Source: Pseudobdellovibrionaceae bacterium (GTDB lineage Bacteria > Bdellovibrionota > Bdellovibrionia > Bdellovibrionales > JAMPXM01). From it: DNA of 5,894 nt. The stretch spans positions 1-5,894 of the forward strand of contig CAJYIL010000132.1 of NCBI GenBank assembly GCA_913774795.1. Reading direction: 5' to 3'. Shown here piece after piece: positions 1-5,441 of the stretch (position 1 is the first letter of the stretch; the number at the start of each line of letters is the position of its first letter). A model generated the notes under the pieces. The model did not search any database. It was not told the DNA's origin and was given only the letters and a program-made list of their open reading frames with translations. The position numbers were made by a program, and so were the translations under genes.

Positions 1-896
1 GCCGCTACAGCTTAGGTCCGAACAACGATATGATCATGACGATTTTGCGGCTGCGCCCGGGTATCAAGGTCATCGCTGAAGTGAACCCGAACATTCCGTT
101 CACCGCAGGCGACAACTTTCTGACCGAAAAGCAGATTCACGCAAAATTCCCGAGCCGAACCGCGCTCGCAGGACCGGCCGTTCTCCCTCTCTCTGAGGTC
201 GAAATCGAGATCGGGGAAAATCTCGCGACGCTGATCCCGAGCGGCTCCGTTCTCCAGCTCGGCATCGGGAATATCTTCGGTGGCCTTCCGAACGGTCTCC
301 TGCAGGCCGGTCGCAAAGATTTACGCATCTTCACCGAAATGTTCGGCGATCCGATGATGGACATGATCGAGTCAGGTCTCGTTCGTGAAGCCGAAACAGG
401 ATTTGTTTACGGCTCAACGAAACTTTATCGCTGGATCGATCACAATGATCGTCTGCGTGTCGTTCCGACCGAGAAGGTGAATAATCCGTCGACGGTCGCG
501 TCGATCGAGAACTTTCACGCGGTCAACACGGCTCTTCAGGTCAACCTGCGCGGCGATGCCAACGCGACTCATGGTGCTGATGGGTTCAGAATGAGTAGCC
601 CCGGCGGCCAGGTCGAGTTCATGAACGGCGCATCGCGCTCGCACGGTGGAAAAGCGATTATCGCGATTCGCTCAACGGCCAAGCAGGGCGCGATCTCTTC
701 GATCGTGATCGACAACTACGCGGGCTCGATCACGACACCTCATGAACAAGTCGGTTACGTCGTGACCGAGTACGGTGTCGCGAAGCTGGCGGGTCGTTCT
801 GAATCCGAACGCGCCTTGGCTCTCATTTCGGTCGCTCACCCCAAATTCCGGGCGGAGTTGACCGAAGCCGCCCGCGCCCGCGGTCTCATCCGCTGA
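1..896 (+). CDS. Acetyl-CoA hydrolase / 4-hydroxybutyrate-type CoA-transferase, 5' end missing
   Basis: This family moves CoA between acyl-CoAs and carboxylates, or hydrolyses acetyl-CoA, through a glutamyl-CoA intermediate in the cytoplasm. The frame is open to the left edge: the nine codons before the first ATG (30) read RYSLGPNND, matching the family's SLGP segment, so that ATG is internal. About 297 residues are visible, against about 430 for family members I know. Recognisable blocks, numbered from the ATG at 30, are KVIAEVNPNIP (13-23), LQLGIG (75-80), FTEMFGD (101-107) with the probable catalytic Glu at E103 (codon 336-338), YGSTKLYRWI (127-136), GGQVEFMNGA (192-201), IRSTAKQGAISSIV (213-226) and YVVTEYGVAKLAGRS (243-257). 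These cover the C-terminal catalytic half, and the gene ends in TGA. The exact acyl substrate cannot be read from this. The usual HSE/HTE before the catalytic Glu is FTE here, a mild divergence. A probable terminator follows directly. Confidence 0.93.
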   Translation, partial: RYSLGPNNDMIMTILRLRPGIKVIAEVNPNIPFTAGDNFLTEKQIHAKFPSRTALAGPAVLPLSEVEIEIGENLATLIPSGSVLQLGIGNIFGGLPNGLLQAGRKDLRIFTEMFGDPMMDMIESGLVREAETGFVYGSTKLYRWIDHNDRLRVVPTEKVNNPSTVASIENFHAVNTALQVNLRGDANATHGADGFRMSSPGGQVEFMNGASRSHGGKAIIAIRSTAKQGAISSIVIDNYAGSITTPHEQVGYVVTEYGVAKLAGRSESERALALISVAHPKFRAELTEAARARGLIR

Positions 897-923
897 GTTA
901 GGTTCGTTCTTAGTGAACTGGTG

Positions 924-949
924 AAAGCCTCGACTATGGTGAGGCTTTT
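924..949 (+). terminator. Probable intrinsic terminator after the CoA-transferase gene
   Basis: A perfect 8-bp stem, AAAGCCTC (924-931) with GAGGCTTT (941-948), encloses a 9-nt loop and starts 28 nt after the stop codon. Four Ts (946-949) end the stem and its tail, and a C follows. The T tract is short and partly used in the stem, so termination may be only moderately efficient. The position between two separate + strand genes supports the call. Confidence 0.6.
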
Positions 950-976
950 CGGCATGTCATGATCGGGATACATCAC

Positions 977-980
977 AAGG
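977..980 (+). promoter_or_regulatory. Ribosome binding site for the GTG-started MFS gene
   Basis: AAGG lies 7 nt before the GTG at 988. No other in-frame ATG, GTG or TTG exists between the preceding in-frame stop (940-942) and 988, so this site and the open frame together fix GTG as the start. Confidence 0.5.
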
Positions 981-987
981 TGGTCCC

Positions 988-2472
988 GTGTTTATCTTAT
1001 CGTCGAGACGGTCTCGGTCGATCTATTTCTTTAGCCTCTTCGTCCTTCAGGGGCTCGTGCCGGGCTTTTCGCTTTCGGCGCTCTTCAATCACTTCGCGGC
1101 GCATGGAGTTTCGTCTCGAGACTTGAGCTTCTTCTTCTCCTTGATCGGCGCTCCGTGGTGCCTTCAAGTTTTCGCAGCCCCTCTGATCGATCGCTTCGAT
1201 CAGTTTGCTGTCGGGCGCCGTCGCGCTTGGATTTTATTTGCAGCGGCTGGCGCGAACCTAAGCCTTTTGTTTTTGTTGCGCATCCAATCTCCTCTGACAC
1301 AGATCACAGAAATCGCCTGGATCTTTTTTGCCCACAGCGTGTTTAGCGCTCTTCTGAACGTGGCATGCGATGCTTTGATCGTCGATCAAACGCCCGAGGC
1401 CGAGAGTGCGGCGACCGGCGCATTCGCGCGAAGTGGCTTAAGTGTGGCGTCGGCCGTCAGTGGCGCGCTTTTCGCGAATGTGCTCCCGGTGATTGGTTTT
1501 CAAATGTGCGCGGCCGCTTTGATCGCTCTCCACCTCGCCGTCACGATTTCAATTTGTTTTACGCGCGAAAGCTCAAACGATAAGTTGATCTGCTGGAGAC
1601 GAAAAAAGCATTCATCAGAGACAAAGAAAAATTGGGCACTCGTTTTTTCTGAGGCCCTGCAATCATCGCGTCGCCCGGCCGTCCTGAAATGGCTCTTTTT
1701 TACGTTTTCCCTCAGCTTCTTGTACGTTCTTTTACGGATGGTCTTTACGACCCAGATTCTCCGCACCGGTGTCCTAACCGATGCGGCTCTCTCGCAAGGT
1801 CAGTCCGTGGTCTCACTTCTGATCGGAACAATCGGGGCCTTGTCGGCCACCGTCATCGTCAATAGAATCGGATCGCTCCGCGCGATCCTCTCTTCACTCG
1901 CCGTGAGCTCGGCAATCTGTCTCGCGCTCGCCGTTTTAGATCTGACGACTTTAAAGCTGCTCGTCTGGCCGCTGATCGCGACGCTTGCGTGGGCGCCGAC
2001 GATTTTGTTTATCGCTTACCTACCGTCTTTGATGTCTCTTTCAAAAGGAGCGATTGCCGCAACTCAATTCGGGGCATTCATGGCGGTGATGAATTTCGGC
2101 GAGACGATGGGTTCGGCTTTCTTCGGTCAAATGTCGGCGACGTCGTCGGCGCTTTATACCGGGTTGGCGGCCGCATTCATCGGTACGGCACTCGGGTATG
2201 TTTGGGCTTTCGGTGCGAAACGTTCAGTCGAGACGATGACCAGCGCGAGTGCGCCTAGAAACAGACCTGACTCGATGGCAAATACGCCTGATCTCGAAAT
2301 CGTGGCGAATACGAAATCAGAAATCGTCGAGCCTGCCAGTCCTCCGAAATTCATCAGCGTCATGCACAACGTAAACGATGTTGCGGCGACGGCTCCACGA
2401 CTGACTTCCATCACTCCGGGCACCATTGAGACGAAGATGAATCCGGGCGCGACGGTTAACACGGTGATATAG
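988..2472 (+). CDS. MFS transporter, AmpG/RhtX-like, with an antisense-derived C-terminal tail
   Basis: This is an inner-membrane transporter of the major facilitator superfamily, 494 aa, starting at GTG. The N-terminus resembles the AmpG / RhtX-FptX type: FLQG-like VLQG (19-22), an IGAPW segment (53-57), then PLIDRF and GRRRAW (65-81), the motif A region between helices 2 and 3. CDALIVD (127-133) follows in helix 4. A basic cytoplasmic loop (about 192-230) separates the two six-helix halves. GAIAATQF and VMNFGETMGS (354-376) mark helix 11, and helix 12 ends near residue 410. Residues 412-494 are hydrophilic, unlike a transporter domain, and are encoded entirely opposite helices 11-12 of the neighbouring minus-strand MFS gene. 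The two proteins are clear paralogs. The substrate is unknown: muropeptides, siderophores and other small molecules are known for related families. The transporter call is firm; whether the 83-residue tail is a stable part of the protein is uncertain. Confidence 0.88.
   Translation: MFILSSRRSRSIYFFSLFVLQGLVPGFSLSALFNHFAAHGVSSRDLSFFFSLIGAPWCLQVFAAPLIDRFDQFAVGRRRAWILFAAAGANLSLLFLLRIQSPLTQITEIAWIFFAHSVFSALLNVACDALIVDQTPEAESAATGAFARSGLSVASAVSGALFANVLPVIGFQMCAAALIALHLAVTISICFTRESSNDKLICWRRKKHSSETKKNWALVFSEALQSSRRPAVLKWLFFTFSLSFLYVLLRMVFTTQILRTGVLTDAALSQGQSVVSLLIGTIGALSATVIVNRIGSLRAILSSLAVSSAICLALAVLDLTTLKLLVWPLIATLAWAPTILFIAYLPSLMSLSKGAIAATQFGAFMAVMNFGETMGSAFFGQMSATSSALYTGLAAAFIGTALGYVWAFGAKRSVETMTSASAPRNRPDSMANTPDLEIVANTKSEIVEPASPPKFISVMHNVNDVAATAPRLTSITPGTIETKMNPGATVNTVI
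2056..2387. repeat. Mirror-symmetric inverted paralogy at the junction of two MFS genes
   Basis: TGATGAATTTCGG at 2087-2099 recurs as its reverse complement at 2344-2356, and GCCGCAAC at 2056-2063 recurs as its reverse complement at 2380-2387. Both pairs share one centre of symmetry (coordinate sum 4443, centre 2221.5), so the two gene ends align without gaps around that point. The identical stretches are short and encode the shared MNFG and AAT motifs. They are therefore best read as remnants of paralogy between tail-to-tail genes rather than as a functional palindrome. Confidence 0.6.
2154..2472. other. 319-bp convergent antisense overlap of two MFS reading frames
   Basis: The plus gene stops at TAG 2470-2472 and the minus gene at TAA (plus positions 2156-2154). 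In the overlap the third codon positions of the two frames face each other, while first faces second and second faces first. The conserved transporter portion of the plus protein ends near 2220 and that of the minus protein near 2229. The rest of the overlap is each frame running through the other gene's body before meeting a stop. There is no intergenic space and no room for a terminator between the genes. Confidence 0.85.
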
Positions 2473-3440
2473 AGAGTCGTCCATTGAGAGGGCGCAATGG
2501 CCATCAGTGAGAAAAAGCCAGCCATCAAAAAGAAAGCGCCCGCGAGAACGAGTCGATAGCCGTAGCGATCGACGAGTTTTCCCATTAAAAATGCGCCCGC
2601 CGTCCCCGAGATCAAACCGAGCATCGATTGAAGCCGCGAAAGTTCAAATGAGCTCCAGCCGCCTTTTTGCACCAGCTCCGCGTTGAAGGTGAGTGCCGTC
2701 ACGCTAAACCCGAAGAAGATCAAAAAGCTTAAGATCATCACGACGACCGCGTTGGTGCGACTCATTCGGCACGAGACAAGATAGGCGATCTTGCGAAACG
2801 GAAGACGGCGACGGCTCGCGGTCGATGTTTTTGCGAGCGAAAGGAGGCTGTCTTCTCGCCTCTCCCGCGTACACAGCGCAAACGCTGTCACCATGAGACT
2901 GATGGCAAGGAGAAGGGTGACGTTGGTCGAGAACGACCAATTCGTGAGAGTCCAGCTAAAGATGAGCCCTGAAAGACAGCCACCGATAACGCTGCCTCCA
3001 TTTGTCAGTGAGCTCGCCAAACCCATCTCACTTTCACCGACGAGGTCGATCATAAGACCATCGACGGCAACATCCATAATCGAGCAGAGAAAGGCATGGG
3101 CCAAGAAAACGGCCGAGAGCCAAAACGGATCGAAAGGCACGAAAAACAGAGCCAGGAGGACAATGTTCGCAGGGATGAGAGCGCCGACCAGCCAGGTGCG
3201 GCGTTTGCCCATAGCGAAGTTCGGGTACCGATCAACAAGAGGCGACCATATGAACTGAATGATCCACGGCAGACCGATAATGAAGACGAATCGGCCAATG
3301 ACGCCGACTTTGGTGCCGCGCGCGGCGAGTTCATTGACGATTGCCGTACCGGTGAACCCGGCGATCCATCCTTGAAGAAAGTAAAGCAGGACGAAATTGG
3401 CAAATTTCAGGCGCCGGTTTTCGGAAAGGATGAGTGACAT
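2154..3440 (-). CDS. MFS transporter, AmpG/RhtX-like (paralog of the facing gene)
   Basis: This is a 428-aa inner-membrane major facilitator transporter starting at ATG (3440-3438). It has the same landmarks as its convergent neighbour: FLQGWIAGF (21-29), IGLPWIIQFIWSPLVDRY (55-72), GKRRTW (78-83), VAVDGLMID (124-132), and a basic central loop after CTRERR (190-195). A second motif-A-like segment, GKLVDRYG (287-294), lies in the C-terminal half. RGAVAATSF and TLMNFGGLAGS (348-371) mark helix 11, and helix 12 ends near residue 404. The last 24 residues are hydrophilic and antisense to helix 12 of the plus gene. Length is close to the usual 400-430 aa, so this is the better preserved member. 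I see no good Shine-Dalgarno upstream of the ATG, but no alternative start exists before the in-frame stop near 3477. The substrate cannot be assigned. It shares the 132-bp upstream region with the divergent PilZ gene. Confidence 0.9.
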   Translation of the reverse strand: MSLILSENRRLKFANFVLLYFLQGWIAGFTGTAIVNELAARGTKVGVIGRFVFIIGLPWIIQFIWSPLVDRYPNFAMGKRRTWLVGALIPANIVLLALFFVPFDPFWLSAVFLAHAFLCSIMDVAVDGLMIDLVGESEMGLASSLTNGGSVIGGCLSGLIFSWTLTNWSFSTNVTLLLAISLMVTAFALCTRERREDSLLSLAKTSTASRRRLPFRKIAYLVSCRMSRTNAVVVMILSFLIFFGFSVTALTFNAELVQKGGWSSFELSRLQSMLGLISGTAGAFLMGKLVDRYGYRLVLAGAFFLMAGFFSLMAIAPSQWTTLYITVLTVAPGFIFVSMVPGVMEVSRGAVAATSFTLCMTLMNFGGLAGSTISDFVFATISRSGVFAIESGLFLGALALVIVSTERFAPKAQTYPSAVPMNAAANPV

Positions 3441-3572
3441 CGAGAGCGAGACTAGCAGTCGACCTGTGACTAAACCTCACGCCCGTATGATGTTGTGGTC
3501 GCAATTGAGATCCCAGACCGATGACGAGGCTACTGGTGCAACTGAGTTTCTAAAGGCATCATAAACTCACGT
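3441..3572. promoter_or_regulatory. Divergent intergenic region expected to carry promoters for both flanking genes
   Basis: This 132-bp stretch separates the minus-strand MFS gene from the plus-strand PilZ gene, so promoters in both directions are expected by position. The best plus-strand -35-like element I see is TTGAGA (3505-3510), with only a poor -10-like GCTACT (3529-3534) 18 nt on. No strong consensus is visible on the minus strand. Neither start codon has a good Shine-Dalgarno: the nearest AAGG (3553-3556) is 16 nt before the ATG at 3573. No operator-like palindrome stands out. Confidence 0.35.
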
Positions 3573-4232
3573 ATGTCATCTGAGAATGCCACCTGGAGCC
3601 TGCTTCACATTCAGTCGAAGCTGCAAATCGACTCACTTTCGTTTCTTCAGACGAAAGCTCTCGTGCAGAGCTTTGATGACGCTGAAATCGAAAAATGGGC
3701 GACCTGGTGCGAGGGCTTCCCGGATTGGCAGCTTCTTGAAGAAGCACTCCCTGCGCTCGGAGTGACTCGTAAGCCAAAGGCCGCACCTGTTCCGCCTCCC
3801 GCGCCCGTCACTCCACCCAAACCTCCACCATTTATGGGCGCCGCGCCCGCGATTGCAAATGCGCAAACCGGACCTTCGCTTTTGCCACAGCAGCTTCCCG
3901 AAACGGTCGTTACGCAAACGGGCGCAGGCATTCTCAACCCGGATGGTCGTCTTTCACGTCGTGTGACAAAACACTACAAGGTTTATGTGGGCGTCAGGGG
4001 CAAGATGCACGAGACGATGACCGTGGATCTCTCACTGACCGGACTTCAAATCGTTGATGGCGTGCCCCCGGGAAATGATGGCAATCTTGAGGTCGCTCTC
4101 GTCAATTCTCGCGGCGAGAACCTTTCGCTCATCTGCACGGTTATCCCCGATGCCAAGCGCAATCGAATGAAGATCGTTCGCGCCGGGAAGCTAGACCAGC
4201 TTCAAGAGTGGCTTCAGAACAAAACCGACTGA
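3573..4232 (+). CDS. PilZ-domain protein with N-terminal GYF_2-like segment and proline-rich linker
   Basis: PilZ domains bind cyclic di-GMP and regulate motility, exopolysaccharide or other surface traits. This 219-aa protein has three visible parts. Residues 1-65 form an N-terminal domain ending in TWCEGFPDWQLLEE (44-57), resembling the W..eGm..W.pl end of GYF_2/DUF4339 modules. Residues 66-88 are a proline-rich linker. Residues 126-204 form a C-terminal PilZ barrel with DLSLTG (152-157), a clear match to the [DN]xSxxG signature. The preceding RxxxR motif aligns as R130-VTK-H134, with His in place of the second Arg. No signal peptide or membrane helix is seen, so the protein is probably cytoplasmic. 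ATG 3573 is the only start after the in-frame stop at 3543-3545, despite a weak ribosome binding site. A partner or output is not evident. The PilZ call is firm; c-di-GMP binding and the GYF_2 similarity are less sure. Confidence 0.82.
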   Translation: MSSENATWSLLHIQSKLQIDSLSFLQTKALVQSFDDAEIEKWATWCEGFPDWQLLEEALPALGVTRKPKAAPVPPPAPVTPPKPPPFMGAAPAIANAQTGPSLLPQQLPETVVTQTGAGILNPDGRLSRRVTKHYKVYVGVRGKMHETMTVDLSLTGLQIVDGVPPGNDGNLEVALVNSRGENLSLICTVIPDAKRNRMKIVRAGKLDQLQEWLQNKTD

Positions 4233-4350
4233 GGTAAAACTGTACGAAGTGCGCCGACCGCAGATCTTTGTCTCTCGTCGCCGAAATGACACTCGATCTC
4301 GACACCGTGATTTTGAACTCTGCGATATGTTTTTTCGCGGAGGACGCCCG
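4233..4350 (+). promoter_or_regulatory. Leader region between the PilZ and DsbA-like genes
   Basis: This 118-bp gap has no convincing terminator and no clear -35/-10 pair, so read-through from the PilZ gene is possible. It contains a 22-codon frame (ATG 4286, reading MTLDLDTVILNS at its start) whose TGA at 4352-4354 overlaps the ATG at 4351 as ATGA. That is either a coupling mini-ORF, the remnant of a longer N-terminus lost by frameshift, or chance. Confidence 0.3.
4339..4343 (+). promoter_or_regulatory. Strong Shine-Dalgarno that sets the start of the DsbA-like gene
   Basis: GGAGG ends 7 nt before ATG 4351. This is the best ribosome binding site on the plus strand of the window. It favours 4351 over the upstream in-frame GTG at 4249, which has no comparable site and would add a basic N-terminus without family similarity. 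Confidence 0.7.
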
Positions 4351-4845
4351 ATGACCATCGTTGAATTCGCCGACTACTGTTGCCCGTCTTGTGTTCGTGT
4401 CTTCGAAGCCCTCTCTCGGCTCGAAACGGAACATCCCGATCTCGAAATTGAATTCAAGAATCTGCCTCTCACGCACATCCATCCCGATGCGATGGTCGCG
4501 GCCGAAGCGGCGGAGTGCGCGCGATTACAGGGCCGATTTAAAGATATGCAAACGCTTTTATTCTCCAATCACGAGAAACTCGACGGCGCGCGGGTTGTCG
4601 AACTCGCTCACCAGGCAGGTCTGGATATCGAGCGGTTTAAAAAAGATATGACGACCGGAGCGTGTCTCGAGAAAATTCAGTCAGACCTGGACGAGGCTCG
4701 CTCGCGCGAAATACGCGGAACACCCTGCGTCTACATTGACGGCGAACGCATGAAAGAAGACGCGACTTATGAATCCTTGAGTCGCGTCCTCCATCCTCGA
4801 ACTAAACCGGTTCGCGAAGCTGCTGCGACTCAAACGCACGCTTGA
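4351..4845 (+). CDS. DsbA-like thioredoxin-fold protein (CPSC active site), no signal peptide
   Basis: Proteins of this family (DsbA / Thioredoxin_4) carry out thiol-disulfide exchange. The 164-aa product starts almost at the first strand, VEFADYCCPSC, with the redox pair C11 and C14 in CPSC. A helical insertion follows (IHPDAMVAAEAAECARLQGR, 43-62), then an LLFSNHEKL segment (69-77). The GTP tripeptide (123-125) contains the cis-proline that faces the active site, and VYIDGERM (127-134) is the following strand. No signal peptide or lipobox is present, so on this start it is cytoplasmic, unlike classical DsbA. It has six cysteines: C10, C11, C14, C56, C105 and C126, the last directly after the cis-proline. 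I chose 4351 because of the GGAGG 7 nt upstream; an in-frame GTG at 4249 would add 34 mostly basic residues. The last 14 codons and the stop lie within the convergent GST gene. The fold assignment is firm; the redox direction and partner are unknown. Confidence 0.83.
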   Translation: MTIVEFADYCCPSCVRVFEALSRLETEHPDLEIEFKNLPLTHIHPDAMVAAEAAECARLQGRFKDMQTLLFSNHEKLDGARVVELAHQAGLDIERFKKDMTTGACLEKIQSDLDEARSREIRGTPCVYIDGERMKEDATYESLSRVLHPRTKPVREAAATQTHA

Positions 4846-5440
4846 AGGCGGGCCGACTTTCTCCGCGTAGCACATACGCCGCAAGATTCGGGAATTGAGA
4901 CGCTAGCTGAGCGCCCGCCGGCCGCCTCAGAACCGTGATCATCAAAATATCAGCTGCGCTGAACTGATCTTCGAGCCACTCGCGCGCAGCTAAACGCGAG
5001 GATAAATCGCTCAGACGTTTTCGAACACGCTCTTCAAGGAGGGGAAGACGGTCGTTAAAATACGGCTTTTCTTTTTCAAGGAGAAGAAATGCTTCGCGTT
5101 CAACGATCGGCGGCTCGACTGTGTTCAGCGCAGAAAACATCCACGTGATCACGCGGGCCCGCGCATGGGCCTCGACCGGAAAAAGGCCAGCGTGCGTTTC
5201 GGCAATATGAAAGAGAATGGCGCCCGTTTCGAATAAGGTTAGATCACCTTCGATGTAGGCCGGAATTTGCCCGAAAGGCTGTTCGGCTTTGTAGGCGGCT
5301 TCTTTCATCTCAGCGAAGGTCACGAGCTTCAGATCGTAGGGTTGGCCCACCTCTTCGAGCGCCCACCGCACTCGAAAATCACGAGCATGTCCGCGTCCAC
5401 GATCGGGAGAATTTCTAAATCCCGTGAGAATCGGCTTCAA
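4802..5440 (-). CDS. Glutathione S-transferase family protein
   Basis: This is a cytosolic GST-fold protein of 212 aa, the usual family length. The N-terminal thioredoxin-like domain (1-82) contains RVRWALEEVGQPYDLKLV (23-40), FGQIP with the cis-proline at P60, and LFETGAILFHIAE (69-81), where E71-T72 occupies the glutathione gamma-glutamyl binding position. The all-helical C-terminal domain has FSAADILM (160-167), matching the S/TxxD N-capping box of helix 6. Between the first strand and helix there is a longer loop, FRNSPDRGRGHARDF (8-22), seen in one bacterial GST subgroup; S11 could be catalytic. The start is TTG, supported by AGGAG 6 nt upstream. It begins one base after the stop of the upstream minus-strand gene, so translation is probably coupled. 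Its C-terminal end overlaps the DsbA-like gene by 44 bp. The substrate is unknown. Confidence 0.9.
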   Translation of the reverse strand: MKPILTGFRNSPDRGRGHARDFRVRWALEEVGQPYDLKLVTFAEMKEAAYKAEQPFGQIPAYIEGDLTLFETGAILFHIAETHAGLFPVEAHARARVITWMFSALNTVEPPIVEREAFLLLEKEKPYFNDRLPLLEERVRKRLSDLSSRLAAREWLEDQFSAADILMITVLRRPAGAQLASQFPNLAAYVLRGESRPAFKRAFESQQLREPV

Positions 5441-5441
5441 A

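Noticed and set aside
30..32. ATG as the true start of the CoA-transferase gene
   Set aside because: Upstream codons to the window edge are open and encode the family's SLGP segment, so the gene begins outside the window.
437..451. Inverted repeat CGATCA-CAA-TGATCG
   Set aside because: Short, inside the CoA-transferase coding region, and made of common GATC words.
1183..1203. Perfect inverted repeat CTGATCGA / TCGATCAG with 5-nt loop
   Set aside because: Sits inside the MFS coding sequence over the conserved LIDRFDQF motif; GATCG words are frequent here and codon choice explains it.
2791..3258. 155-codon plus-strand open frame
   Set aside because: Lies wholly opposite the minus-strand MFS gene, encodes an Arg-rich low-similarity product with no visible motif, and the minus product is clearly real.
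3096..3437. 113-codon plus-strand open frame opposite the start of the minus MFS gene
   Set aside because: Highly charged antisense shadow with no domain; the minus strand carries recognisable MFS motifs here.
3633..3937. Minus-strand open frames opposite the PilZ gene
   Set aside because: Gly-rich and Arg-rich products arise from the antisense of the proline-rich linker; the plus strand has a clear PilZ domain.
4249..4350. GTG 4249 as start of the DsbA-like gene
   Set aside because: No good ribosome binding site, and the added 34 residues are basic and unlike the family or a signal peptide; ATG 4351 has GGAGG at ideal spacing.
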